A stretch of DNA of 64,000 nt from Methylacidiphilum kamchatkense Kam1 (GTDB lineage: Bacteria; Verrucomicrobiota; Verrucomicrobiia; Methylacidiphilales; Methylacidiphilaceae), in assembly GCF_007475525.1 (NCBI RefSeq), contig NZ_CP037899.1, positions 1,240,001-1,304,000 on the forward strand. Reading direction: 5' to 3'. Under the pieces are notes generated by a model. It was given only the letters and a program-made list of their open reading frames with translations. It did no database searches and was not told the origin of the DNA. Of the stretch, positions 29,242 through 38,204 are shown in pieces. Positions within the stretch are counted from its first letter, which is position 1. Each line of letters starts with the position of its first letter. The position numbers were made by a program, and so were the translations under genes.

Positions 29242-30702
29242 ATGTCTTTAACTCAAGAATCAGAACTTCTGAGACTGCGGAAGGAAAAACTGAACTACTG
29301 GAAATCCCAAGCCATCGATCCATTCGGAGGGCCCTATCCCGATACCCAACCGATTGAAACAATTATTACTAGTTTCGTCGAGAACCTGTCCGTTCGGATC
29401 GCAGGCCGCATTCTCTCCATCAGGGATATGGGGAAAAGCTTTTTTGCTCATATACAGGATCAAAGCGCAAAAATGCAGATTTATGCTAATCCGCAATCGG
29501 TTGGCCAAGAAGCATTCCAGCAGCTAAAACATTTGGACCTCGGAGATATCATTGGAGTAGCAGGAGAGTGTTTTCTTACAAAAACAAAAGAAAAGACCGT
29601 CAGAGTGAAAAGCTGGCAGCTGCTTGCAAAGTCGCTACGCCCTCTTCCTTCTAAGTGGCATGGGCTGCATGATGTTGAAGCCAGATACCGACAAAGATAT
29701 CTGGATTTAATAATGAATCCTGAAGTCAAAAAAGTGTTCTTTAATCGTAGCCAGATCATTAAAGAAATCCGTCATTTCCTTCACCAAAAAGGCTTTATAG
29801 AAGTCGAAACCCCGATGATGCAAACAGTAGCCGGAGGGGCAGCAGCCAATCCATTCAAAACTTTTCACGAAGCCCTTGGAATTCCTCTTTATTTAAGAAT
29901 CGCCCCTGAGCTTTATCTGAAAAGACTGCTGGTCGGAGGATTCGAAAAAGTATTCGAACTAAACCGGAATTTTCGGAACGAGGGCATTTCTAGAAAACAT
30001 AATCCGGAGTTTACGATGCTAGAGGCTTATTGTGCGTATGGAGACTACCGCTCGATGGCACAACTGCTCGAAGAGCTAATTGTTCACGTGGCTCAACGCG
30101 TCTTTGGTACCTTGCAGTTTCCTGCCTCCAAGCACTTAGGGGAAAATAAAATCGTTGATCTGACCCCTCCGTGGCCACAAAAACCGTTCAGAGAGGTGCT
30201 TAGCGAAGCCATTGGCAAAGACTGGTTTACTTTGGATGAGGCAGAAAAAAGAAAGGTCGCTGAGGAGTTTGAGATCGAAGTCAAAGAAGAATATACTGAA
30301 AGTGATATTGCTAAACATCTTTTTGAAAAGCTAGTCGAAGCTCGAACAATCGGTCCACTTTTTGTTACAGAACTGCCTGCAGATCTAGTGCCACTAGCCA
30401 GACAAAATAAGGTGAAGCCAGAGTTCGTTGATGTTTTTGAGCTGATCGTCAACGGTCAGGAACTGGCGCCGGGTTATAGCGAACTAAACGATCCGATTGT
30501 GCAAAGAGAACGGCTTGAAAAACAGGTAGGAGAAGAAAAACAAAAAATTGATGAAGAATTTCTTCTAGCCTTAGAGTACGGTATGCCTCCGGCGGGAGGA
30601 ATCGGAATGGGGATCGATCGATTGACCATGCTCTTCACCGGCCAAGAATCAATCCGGGATGTCATTCTTTTCCCACTCCTTCGACCAAAAGAGGAAAAAT
30701 AA
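29242..30702 (+). CDS. lysS: Lysyl-tRNA synthetase, class II
   Basis: A 486-residue class II LysRS. An N-terminal OB anticodon-binding domain (VRIAGRILSIRDMGKSFFAHI) is followed by motif 1 near FIEVETPMMQ, motif 2 FRNEGISRKHNPEFTMLEAY, and motif 3 GIGMGIDRLTMLFTG at the C-terminus. Length and motifs are normal. It is the last plus-strand core gene before the tRNA and the accessory region. Confidence 0.96.
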   Translation: MSLTQESELLRLRKEKLNYWKSQAIDPFGGPYPDTQPIETIITSFVENLSVRIAGRILSIRDMGKSFFAHIQDQSAKMQIYANPQSVGQEAFQQLKHLDLGDIIGVAGECFLTKTKEKTVRVKSWQLLAKSLRPLPSKWHGLHDVEARYRQRYLDLIMNPEVKKVFFNRSQIIKEIRHFLHQKGFIEVETPMMQTVAGGAAANPFKTFHEALGIPLYLRIAPELYLKRLLVGGFEKVFELNRNFRNEGISRKHNPEFTMLEAYCAYGDYRSMAQLLEELIVHVAQRVFGTLQFPASKHLGENKIVDLTPPWPQKPFREVLSEAIGKDWFTLDEAEKRKVAEEFEIEVKEEYTESDIAKHLFEKLVEARTIGPLFVTELPADLVPLARQNKVKPEFVDVFELIVNGQELAPGYSELNDPIVQRERLEKQVGEEKQKIDEEFLLALEYGMPPAGGIGMGIDRLTMLFTGQESIRDVILFPLLRPKEEK

Positions 30703-30783
30703 GAATCAGGTTGCTTCTCCTTAGTGATTCTATTTTGCTTGCATTTTTCTCTAATGAATAAATTGTATTGAATATATAGAAAG

Positions 30784-30856
30784 GGGGGTTTAGCTCAGTT
30801 GGTAGAGCGTCTCGTTCGCAATGAGAAGGTCAGGGGTTCGAATCCCCTAACCTCCA
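30784..30856 (+). tRNA. tRNA-Ala (anticodon CGC)
   Basis: A complete cloverleaf of 73 bases. The acceptor stem GGGGGTT pairs with AACCTCC and contains the G3-U70 wobble pair that marks alanine tRNAs. The D arm is GCTCAGTTGGTAGAGC, the anticodon loop TTCGCAA gives CGC, and the T arm is AGGGGTTCGAATCCCCT. The gene encodes the discriminator A but no CCA beyond it. Confidence 0.95.
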
Positions 30857-30860
30857 GAAT

Positions 30861-31433
30861 CTAACGCCTTACAGCCCGATCCAGACGAAATAAGGAGAAA
30901 CTCAAAATCATGGCTAAACTCGTAGCCCAAAGCAAAATACCCATTTTGCTTTCCACAAGATAATAATTCCAAGGTTTTATTGCTACCGTAATGGGAAAAT
31001 CAAAAGTAAGCTGATTGTTTGGCTTATCCTTTAGAATCACTTCCAACCTGTACCTGCCTTTCTCTAAATAAACAGGCAAGGAAATGGTACCATTCGGATA
31101 CGACCGAAATGCCAATGACTTCAGCAGCTTGTCATTGTCCGAAAAGAGCTTCACAGCCACAGAAGCCGCTCTTGCCTTATCACTGATTAAGTCAACAACA
31201 ATAGTGGCTTGACCCGGATCAGGCATATTATCACAAAAGGTTTGGCCCTGATAAATGGATTGTTGCGTATAAAGATCCATATGCACCGAATACCCTTCTT
31301 TTTCCATTACAGGACACTTAAAACGTCCTGCATTTTTATTGCACACATGCCCACAGTCAGCAAAAGAAGGAGAAGATAACCCAAAGATCCATCCGAAAAT
31401 CCATATGAATAAAGGACAAAAGAATAGTCTCAT
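30861..31433 (-). CDS. Exported protein with C-terminal membrane anchor
   Basis: A 190-residue protein with a signal sequence (about residues 3-25, ending near FADC) and a second hydrophobic segment near the C-terminus (about 162-182). Between them lie five cysteines (CGHVCNKNAG, FKCPVME, TFCDNM) and a beta-rich region resembling domains that present a ligand outside the membrane. It is unrecognised. The cysteine pattern could hold a metal or disulfides. It is convergent with tRNA-Ala, with only 4 nt between. Confidence 0.6.
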   Translation of the reverse strand: MRLFFCPLFIWIFGWIFGLSSPSFADCGHVCNKNAGRFKCPVMEKEGYSVHMDLYTQQSIYQGQTFCDNMPDPGQATIVVDLISDKARAASVAVKLFSDNDKLLKSLAFRSYPNGTISLPVYLEKGRYRLEVILKDKPNNQLTFDFPITVAIKPWNYYLVESKMGILLWATSLAMILSFSLFRLDRAVRR

Positions 31434-31615
31434 GTTGTCATAAGAAGTATTTAATGTAATGACATTTTTAATCCTCTACCATCCACTCGTAAAGAAAAAA
31501 ATTGGTTTTATAAAAATATTTTTTTAACCTGTTGATAATTAAAGGGATTAAAAATTTTCTTAGGAAAAGATATTTTTCTTTTAAAAACAAAAATAGTAAA
31601 TCCTATTTTTAATCC

Positions 31616-31846
31616 ATGCGTTTAATCTTACGATTAAAACCTGAAGACAAAAAAGCTACTCTTCCTATTCATTACAATGAATTTATTCAAGCCTTTATTT
31701 ATAACTTCCTGGACTATGAGCTTTCGAATCAGCTCCATGAAGAAGGTTTTGTTGAGGGCAAAAGAGGATCAAAGCAACTTTTAGCGAACTTAACAGGGCT
31801 TCTAGATTTTATTCGTAGTCGTTTGAGATATTTGTTAGAGGACTAG
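31616..31846 (+). pseudogene. Cas6-like endoribonuclease, N-terminal relic
   Basis: A 76-codon frame starting MRLILRLKPEDKKATLPIHY, then NEFIQAFIYNFLDYEL and LHEEGFVEGKR. This matches the N-terminal RAMP fold of Cas6 proteins. After the GKR the frame becomes random; another frame continues IKATFSELNRASRFYS, which fits the expected F-K-L-F-T-F-S segment. So this looks like a frameshifted remnant, with no clear continuation past about 31860. No intact Cas6 is present elsewhere in the window, so pre-crRNA processing must rely on another locus or enzyme. Confidence 0.6.
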
Positions 31847-32222
31847 GTGGATCAGCCTGTGATCCTACTAATAAAAGATTTAGGTGTTCTCAAGATAAAA
31901 AAATCTTTCCTGAGGAGAATAGACATTACGGTGTGTGGTATGTGAGTTTTTGATGCTAGACAAGAAAGTTTGGCTTTTTAGAAATGGATGGGAATAATAG
32001 TAGTATAGAGAAAAGATTCCATCAAAAAGATTGAAACACTGTTTTTTTAGTTTATTCCACTACAGAATATTGAGCAAGAGAAATGGATACTTCTTGAATT
32101 CACACTTCGACTTATTCCAATAAGCATGACATCTTGTCTAAGATTCATCATAAAGACTATGAAATCATTGAAATCTCTAAACAAAATATGGATTCAGACA
32201 AAGATAAACATAGTTCACATAT
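31847..32222. other. Non-coding stretch after the Cas6 relic
   Basis: AT-rich sequence with no supported gene. Fragments of the Cas6 C-terminal half could be hidden here in shifted frames, but I could not identify any motif. Confidence 0.4.
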
Positions 32223-32621
32223 TCACATATTTTGGATTAGCGCAATAATCTGTTGGTCAAAGGCTTCAGCCTTAGAAATCAAGTTTGTTAGTTGATGATA
32301 TTGACAAAGATGAGACAGGCGATGAAAAAAGACATCAACGGTTTTATCAAGGTTCTGCCGAATAAGAAGTTTACTAGGCAAATCGATGGCAAGAGTAGAA
32401 GACTGGAGCATTAATTCTGTTCCTGCTAAAGGATTTCCAAAGACAATCACAGCAGTCGGTGGCAGCTCTAAACCCACCTCTTTTGCAGCTTGACTATGAT
32501 CATACGTAGCAAAAAGCCGAAAACCTTCTGTCATTAATGCGCTTTTCAACCGCAAAATTGTGTCTAAAAATTTATACGGTGAAGAATATCGTACTATTCC
32601 TTCAGGCAAGGGTCCAGGCAT
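32223..32621 (-). CDS. DUF302 protein
   Basis: A 132-residue protein resembling the DUF302 family: GIVRYSSPYKFLDTILRLKSALMTEGFRLFATYDHSQAAKEVGLELPPT followed by VIVFGNPLAGTELM, which matches the family's swapped beta-alpha fold and conserved GNP segment. Function is unknown; the family occurs widely in acidophiles and sulfur oxidisers. It is isolated between long non-coding stretches and looks intact. Confidence 0.75.
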   Translation of the reverse strand: MPGPLPEGIVRYSSPYKFLDTILRLKSALMTEGFRLFATYDHSQAAKEVGLELPPTAVIVFGNPLAGTELMLQSSTLAIDLPSKLLIRQNLDKTVDVFFHRLSHLCQYHQLTNLISKAEAFDQQIIALIQNM

Positions 32622-33442
32622 ACCTTCTCCATCTATTTATGAGAATTTATTAGAATTTCGAAAATTATTGGTAGCCATGTATAATGCACTCTTAATCTAA
32701 TTTTATGCAGATTGTCAAATCTGAAGCCATCACAGAATAACTATCCAATCCTTGCTTTTTCTTTTGTTTCTTATAATTCTGCTATATTCAGTTCGAATCG
32801 GTATAAAGCTTCATACTCAATAACCACCAAAGATATTTTCAATTTGTTCTCTTTCTATCAACTTCTGTAAAGATGGGAATAGAATAATGCTAAAGGCTTC
32901 ATCATATACTGAACCAGAACATTTCGACTTTTCCAGAATCTACTATTACTACTATTTAACTTTCTGAACGGCTAAAGCCGCATCCAGATTTTCCAACTTA
33001 ATCTCATCGGCTAACGCCACAACCCCACATCAATGGTCTTAAAATATTGATTGGATAACAGGAGCAGAAGCTTCGGCTTAAGGCTATTTAATCCGGAATT
33101 GATTTTGGTAATAAGTTTCCAAAGGGCCTAAACCCGATAGATCTCATGCTTTATAGGTCTAACAATTGGCAAACCTATTCCACTCTCGAAATAGCAGGGA
33201 TACGCATCGAGGTATTGTCCAAAGCACTTAAGTTTTTCTCTGGCTCTTGATTAAGGACTTATCGAGATATCTATTCAAGAAGACTGATAGTGCCATTTCT
33301 TTTCCAGTCATTTAGTGAAGTCCTAATTTTTAATTATTCTCTCTTTAGCACTACCCTAAACAGAGGATTGAAGATGGAAAAAGAAAAAGCTCTCTGTTTA
33401 TTTTCATATTCCTAAAGGTGTTCTTTGAGAGCCTCCGTATCC
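32622..33442. other. Long non-coding stretch (821 bases)
   Basis: No reading frame of convincing length or composition is visible on either strand. The stretch has the look of decayed coding sequence but I cannot name a parent gene. Confidence 0.4.
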
Positions 33443-33787
33443 TTAAAAAGTTAGAATCCTAACTCCTTGATCTATTCGCTCATTGATCTCCACAGCGCCT
33501 TTTACAACTCTTGCAGGGAGCATTTGTTCGACAGGAACTCCAAAGGCTTCTAAAGAAACTGCACAGGCAGCAATATCGACTCCAATCTGACGAAGCTGAC
33601 TAAAGGCTTCTGAAAATATTGGCGAAGATTTCTGATTGGCACGAAGTAGCTCAACCCCAGGACCTAAGAGAAGTAATTCAACTTTTGTATCCTTTTGTTG
33701 GGCTAAAACTTGTGTCATATGGAGTAAAGAATTTATTCGCGGGAAAGCCTCTTTTCCCATTGTAATTACAATAAGAATAGATTTCAT
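33443..33787 (-). CDS. DsrE/F-like protein
   Basis: A 114-residue protein of the DsrE-like fold: KSILIVITMGKEAFPRINSLLHMTQVL, VELLLLGPGVELL and GVDIAACAVSLEAFGVP, where the cysteine lies at the position of the reactive Cys in sulfur-carrier members. This family takes part in sulfur trafficking or binds small ligands. It is isolated and has no functional neighbours besides the DUF302 gene. Confidence 0.7.
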   Translation of the reverse strand: MKSILIVITMGKEAFPRINSLLHMTQVLAQQKDTKVELLLLGPGVELLRANQKSSPIFSEAFSQLRQIGVDIAACAVSLEAFGVPVEQMLPARVVKGAVEINERIDQGVRILTF

Positions 33788-34563
33788 TCATGATTCACCA
33801 TGTTTTTGGACAATAATTCTATTCAACGATTGCCCATATTGTTTTACAAGATTTTTTGTCTTTAAATTAATCAACTCGCTCATTTCTACAAAATAAAGAA
33901 AATTTTGTTTTTCTTTATTCTTCTGCTCTCAGAAAGATTATTCGATTGATTTTTTTTCCGATTTTGGCACTTATGACTGTATCTTAATCTTAAAGATGAA
34001 CTCGATGAACAGATTGGAACCAGTACTTATTTAAAAGGAATTTACAATAAGGGTTTCTAGCCTTCATTCCAAACTAGATTGAAATAGTCTAGAATCCAGG
34101 TTCTTCCAAGTACGCTGAGCCTTTAGAACCGATGAGCCACCAACTGATAGGCAACAATCCTGAATCTGCAGACAACGCTTATGCAGGCTTTCTCCAATTC
34201 ATTTAGAGATTAAAACTTGAAGAAAATCAACAGCTTTGGAAGAACACATTTTTCTATCATGGATGAAATGCGGTGCCTTATGTAATTAGCTCCAGCCACA
34301 TCGCACCAATGACTACGTGGGAAACAGTCGCTGGGTTCCTTTTGGGAGGTAAGAGACTATGGCATGAAAATATATTTTAACTCTGGATAAGAAAAAGATG
34401 TGGATAGAACTTGATAGATTCAACAATCCAGTAGTTATGACTTTTCTCAAAGAAACTTGTTAAAAAGGGAAAAGAAGCGAAGAATAAACCTTTTTTTGAT
34501 TTCTTTATTTCAGTAAACTCTTTAAGAGTTTATTAATAGTTGAAAGGATAAAATATCGCCTCG
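33788..34563. other. Long non-coding stretch (776 bases)
   Basis: No supported gene. Around 34125-34340 short open pieces in one frame (for example SADNAYAGFLQF, and SSSHIAPMTTWETVAGFL) read like degraded protein-coding sequence with stops, but no family is recognised. Confidence 0.35.
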
Positions 34564-35478
34564 GTGCAAAAACATGTATTTTTTCTTATTATCGTATTTA
34601 TTTCTTTAAGCAACCTAACTTCAGATTTCTTTGGTGCTACAGTTGATGTTTCTCGTGATTCCCCTGCTCTTGCTTTATCTTACCAGCGGCTAAGCCGACC
34701 ACAATTCCGGCAGGGTAAAAAATTGATCCATTTATTAAAGATTAAAGCCGGAGAGAAAGTATTAGATATTGGATGTGGTTCGGGCGAATTAACCGCATAT
34801 ACAGCTCAGTTTGTTAAGCCAAAAGGGTGGGTGCTTGGGATAGACCCCTCACCGTACCGAATTGACCTAGCAAACCAAAAAAAGGATAAAAATCTTTCCT
34901 TTAGGATTGGAGGTTCTGATGATTTATCCAGTCTTCCCTCCAATTTTTATGATGTCGTTTATCTCAATTATGTTTTCCACTGGATATTGGATAAAAAGCG
35001 GGCATTAGAAGAAATTTTTCGGATTCTTAAGCCTGGGGGTAGATTAGGCTTATGCACTGGAGATAAGGAACAACATTCTAAAAATTTCAAAATTCTTAGT
35101 GAATCAATTCAAGCAGTGCTTGGTCCGACAGCATCCAAAGACCTTGTTGTGCCTTATCATATAAGTAAGGAAGAACTCCAATCTTTAGTCATCAAAAGTG
35201 GCTTTATTATCGACTCATTAATGGTAGAGGAGAAAACCAATTATGTAAAATCTCCAAAAGAAGTTATCGAATTTTTGGAAGCAAGCGATTTTGGTAATTT
35301 TTTAGCAGGAATTACCGAAGAGAAAAGACAGCGAATTTTGTCTTTGTTTAAACAGAAACTGTCAGAAACAATGACTTCTCAGGGAATACCAATGAAATAT
35401 AGAACCCTCATTCTAATTGGACATAAACCTAAGACAGTTGTCTCAAAAGCTTTTTTAAAAATAGATCTAAAGAGCTAA
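34564..35478 (+). CDS. SAM-dependent methyltransferase with signal-like N-terminus
   Basis: A 304-residue class I methyltransferase. Motif I is KVLDIGCGSGELTAY (about residues 66-80), then VLGIDPSP with the SAM-binding acid, and the post-motif YDVVYLNYVFHWILDKKRALEEIFRILKPGG. It resembles trans-aconitate/UbiE-like small-molecule methyltransferases. Oddly, the GTG-initiated N-terminus (residues 5-24, HVFFLIIVFISLSNL) looks like a signal peptide or membrane anchor; SAM is cytosolic, so either the enzyme is membrane-anchored or the start is not where the open frame suggests. It stands alone between non-coding stretches. Confidence 0.8.
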   Translation: MQKHVFFLIIVFISLSNLTSDFFGATVDVSRDSPALALSYQRLSRPQFRQGKKLIHLLKIKAGEKVLDIGCGSGELTAYTAQFVKPKGWVLGIDPSPYRIDLANQKKDKNLSFRIGGSDDLSSLPSNFYDVVYLNYVFHWILDKKRALEEIFRILKPGGRLGLCTGDKEQHSKNFKILSESIQAVLGPTASKDLVVPYHISKEELQSLVIKSGFIIDSLMVEEKTNYVKSPKEVIEFLEASDFGNFLAGITEEKRQRILSLFKQKLSETMTSQGIPMKYRTLILIGHKPKTVVSKAFLKIDLKS

Positions 35479-36364
35479 TATCTTGTGTAAAAGTCCAACC
35501 CATATGATTGAAAAGACATCACTTCCTCATGAAATAGATCCATTTTTTTCTATTTAGCGGTGCAATCAAATGTTCTCCATAAATAGGCACTAAATCCGAA
35601 GATTTTTTTTAGGTTTTAAAATCCCTTCTTCTTCCACCTCCTTTAATGATAATCCGATAATCCCTCTTGACTCTTGATCCACTTGCTTTCGAATGGAAGA
35701 AAATTAGTCCCTTTAAAATCAATTAAAAGTCTACTCTTCTTTAGATGTTTATTAAAAAAATGGTTTCAATAAGGAATGGGATTTTTTAAAAATTAGTTTT
35801 CACATTCTAATAAGAAAAAGTATGGGAACACAATCACCAGCTAGATCATTTTCAGTGAATAATGATCTTGCTTGCCACATGTAAAATAACTTCTCTCCGT
35901 TTGTCTTTGCTTTCTGATGCATATTCGATTTTTCTTTTAATGATTTCTAGAAGCAATAGTTTTTCATCTTATTGGAATCAACTAAAAATGCGATGTTGAT
36001 GATTCTGTGGAATGGTTCTATCTTTCTTTTCCTAAATTGCCTTTCTAAGAGTTCATTCTATAAAACATAATAAAAAAATAGATAAAAAATGCATGTATTC
36101 TTCTGGCTAGAAGACAATGTCCTTATTTTCAAGCACCTTCATAATATATGAGACCGTTGTAGCCATTTTATAATGTGCATTTAGCAGGTTGTTATTTTTA
36201 ATTAGACACAAACATCATCTTGCTCATAGTGCAATGGATTTTTTTATAATTGCACATTATGCAATCAATAGAAGTTGATTTTATAATCCATAGTTCTACA
36301 AAATACTTATATGAACTAATTAGATTCAGTGTATTAATAAAAAACTATTAAAAGGAGAATAAGC
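35479..36364. other. Long AT-rich upstream region (886 bases)
   Basis: No supported gene. The last 200 bases before the gene at 36365 hold operator-like inverted repeats (see 36249-36265). The rest is AT-rich with no coding signal. Confidence 0.4.
36170..36265. promoter_or_regulatory. Operator-like inverted repeats upstream of the 36365 gene
   Basis: ATTGCA-CATTA-TGCAAT at 36249-36265 is a perfect 6-bp inverted repeat with a 5-bp centre. A second element at 36170-36179 (ATAATGTGCA) is the inverted copy of TGCACATTAT at 36251-36260. The 5-bp spacing and CATAATG-like core recall the palindrome over the start of the neighbouring regulator gene at 37301, so a shared repressor is possible. This is inference. 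Confidence 0.45.
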
Positions 36365-37048
36365 ATGGATATATATAGAATATATGTAGTAAACAATGGA
36401 GCGGATGCACAGAATTTTTGGTGCTTTCTTGCTCCTCCACAGGAACTTGTCAATGATCAACGCGTATTTGCTAATTCCAATGTGAGATTGAGGATTAGAA
36501 ATAATGCAAATGGTCATAATTATTTTGAAATCCCGGTTCAATACGTTATAGGAGCAGGAGCGAGTAATAATGCGGTTGGTCTCGGAGTCAAGATTGTATC
36601 AAATATTGTGGAAGACGCTAACATTGGGGAAATTTGGGAAGCAAATTATTCAACTGTACCTCCTAATGAAGGACCGACGTTGACAAAATTGCCAAAAGTA
36701 TCTCCAACCAATACGATTTCCATTGTGTCTAACAGATTTGATAAAGTCAAGAATCAAGACAATGATTGGTTTTGCAACCAATCTTTTGGGGTAAAGACAA
36801 CCTCAGGGTTTATGGGCATGACTTGGTCTCCTGAACCTCAAGAAACAAGAATATTGACCCCAAAATTGCGGTTCTACATAAGCATCGGTGAATATGGAAG
36901 CAATGTACTTGCCAATTGGGAACAGGTAGCCAATCAGGCTGCAGTTGTCCATGTTCCTACTTCATTCGCATTTGAAAAGTGCACCGTGATTTATACCTCA
37001 ACGGGGGATTGGAAAGTGGTAAAAGGAGAGCCAGAACCAATAGCGTGA
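36365..37048 (+). CDS. Unrecognised protein, probably beta-rich
   Basis: A 227-residue protein starting MDIYRIYVVNNGADAQNFW. No signal peptide or membrane segment; rich in Asn, Val, Thr and aromatic residues, with alternating hydrophobic patterns that suggest an all-beta fold. I do not recognise a family. It is well expressed in appearance: a Shine-Dalgarno (aaaaggag) lies just before the ATG, and a strong hairpin terminator follows at 37131. The downstream gene is a phage-type repressor. Possible roles include an accessory phage-derived or carbohydrate-binding function, but nothing decides between them. Confidence 0.65.
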   Translation: MDIYRIYVVNNGADAQNFWCFLAPPQELVNDQRVFANSNVRLRIRNNANGHNYFEIPVQYVIGAGASNNAVGLGVKIVSNIVEDANIGEIWEANYSTVPPNEGPTLTKLPKVSPTNTISIVSNRFDKVKNQDNDWFCNQSFGVKTTSGFMGMTWSPEPQETRILTPKLRFYISIGEYGSNVLANWEQVANQAAVVHVPTSFAFEKCTVIYTSTGDWKVVKGEPEPIA

Positions 37049-37049
37049 T

Positions 37050-37099
37050 TTATAATGATTATTGGGATGAGATTCATATCAACACATAAATCATTATAA
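37050..37099. repeat. Inverted repeat after the 36365 gene
   Basis: TTATAATGATT at 37050-37060 is the exact reverse complement of AATCATTATAA at 37089-37099, with 28 bases between. AT-rich and without a T run, so it may be a protein-binding site or an mRNA 3' hairpin rather than an intrinsic terminator. Confidence 0.5.
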
Positions 37100-37130
37100 T
37101 GATTGTGGAGATTGATTATTCTTAACTGGA

Positions 37131-37169
37131 AGAGAAGGCAAATCGCAAAAATAAAAATTTGCCTTCTCT
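37131..37169 (+). terminator. Hairpin terminator of the 36365 gene
   Basis: AGAGAAGGCAAAT (37131-37143) pairs perfectly with ATTTGCCTTCTCT (37157-37169) to give a 13-bp stem and 13-base loop. It is followed by a short pyrimidine-rich stretch. It lies 83 bases after the stop codon. Confidence 0.7.
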
Positions 37170-37287
37170 TTCCATGTAATTAACAGGAGCAGACTGATTT
37201 TATAACAAAAATTAAAGACGATGGATAAATAATATGATGATATTATTATAACTTTTTAAATATCAAATACTTGTGTATAATCAAAAT

Positions 37288-37308
37288 GTTTTCATAATGC
37301 ATGAAAAC
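37288..37308. promoter_or_regulatory. Palindrome over the repressor start codon
   Basis: GTTTTCAT-AATGC-ATGAAAAC is a perfect 8-bp inverted repeat with a 5-bp centre; its right arm contains the ATG of the HTH gene. Protein binding here would block initiation of its own gene, which suggests autoregulation. Confidence 0.55.
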
Positions 37309-37666
37309 ATACAAGAATCATGATCCAAATAGGGGAAAGAGAATCAAAGAAGCATTAAGTGCTCGATTATGTAATAAACAGCTCGCTTTAGCTAAAGAAC
37401 TAGGAATACACGAATGCACCATATGTCGATGGCAACAGGGAAAAAGTATTTCTTTAAAACATGCTGCACTGTTATGCGAAAAATTAGATATTTCTATGGA
37501 TTGGTTAATACTTGGCAGAGGAGAAATGAATTTTCACCACAATGGCAAGAACGGTTATAGCTTCCAGAAGATTGACTTAAAGGAGGTAGAGGAGTTTCGC
37601 AAATTACCAGAAGACATCTATCAAGCTTTGATGAGCCTGTTAAAAGAAATATCAAAAAGACTATAA
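37301..37666 (+). CDS. Phage-type HTH regulator (CI-like)
   Basis: A 121-residue protein with a Cro/CI helix-turn-helix near residues 20-65: LAKELGIHECTICRWQQGKSISLKHAALLCEKLDISMDWLI matches the CI-repressor HTH family, including the SxxWLxxGxG ending. No peptidase domain. The gene stands alone 250 bases after the unknown gene at 36365 on the same strand, and a palindrome covers its start codon. It may repress itself and the 36365 gene. Confidence 0.82.
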   Translation: MKTYKNHDPNRGKRIKEALSARLCNKQLALAKELGIHECTICRWQQGKSISLKHAALLCEKLDISMDWLILGRGEMNFHHNGKNGYSFQKIDLKEVEEFRKLPEDIYQALMSLLKEISKRL

Positions 37667-37766
37667 GTGCCGTTAGAACTTATTGCTGTAGTCCAAATCC
37701 AATCATGATTGTTTTATGAGGAGAAAAAACAAGCTACTAGTAAAGGATGGTTTCAGAAAGAAAGCT

Positions 37767-37790
37767 AAAATAGGATTTTGATCCTATTTT
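37767..37790 (+). terminator. Hairpin terminator after the HTH gene
   Basis: AAAATAGGA (37767-37775) pairs with TCCTATTTT (37782-37790), a 9-bp stem with a 6-base loop, with T residues at the 3' end. It lies about 100 bases after the stop codon. Confidence 0.6.
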
Positions 37791-38204
37791 CCTATTCTAT
37801 AGAATCTCTACGATTGGATGCATTGAAGGCTATATGGATCATCAGATTGGGAAAAAACTATTTTTACTATTAAAAGAGTAAGGGAATCGATTCGATCAGA
37901 AAAGACCCTGAAAAGGGATCTTTTTTTTCCTTGATAACATGATGATCGAGGTGACTTCTTTTTTGATGTACCTTTTCCATAAACTTCATCAAAACACACT
38001 CCTAGTACACTCTTTGAGTAGGCAATTGAAATTTGGCAGATTATTACTTAGTCCTACCCTACAGGACATGCAAAAGGAATTATTGAGTGGACATTCACTT
38101 AATCTTCAAATTATAGCTAAGACTGTATCACTTCAATCTAGCAGCTTCATCAAACGTTTTGTTTTCAAAAAAAATTTAGAACTTATAAAGAAGAAACCTG
38201 TCAT
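37791..38204. other. Stretch before the cmr6 relic (414 bases)
   Basis: A 93-codon open frame (37939-38220) runs through here but has no recognisable motif and overlaps the start of the cmr6 relic in another frame. By position it could hide a decayed cmr5, as cmr5 precedes cmr6 in the intact locus, but I see no supporting similarity. Confidence 0.35.

Noticed and set aside
30784-30856. Attachment-site duplication of the tRNA-Ala 3' end
   Set aside because: I looked for another copy of TTCGAATCCCCTAACCTCC in the window and did not see one.
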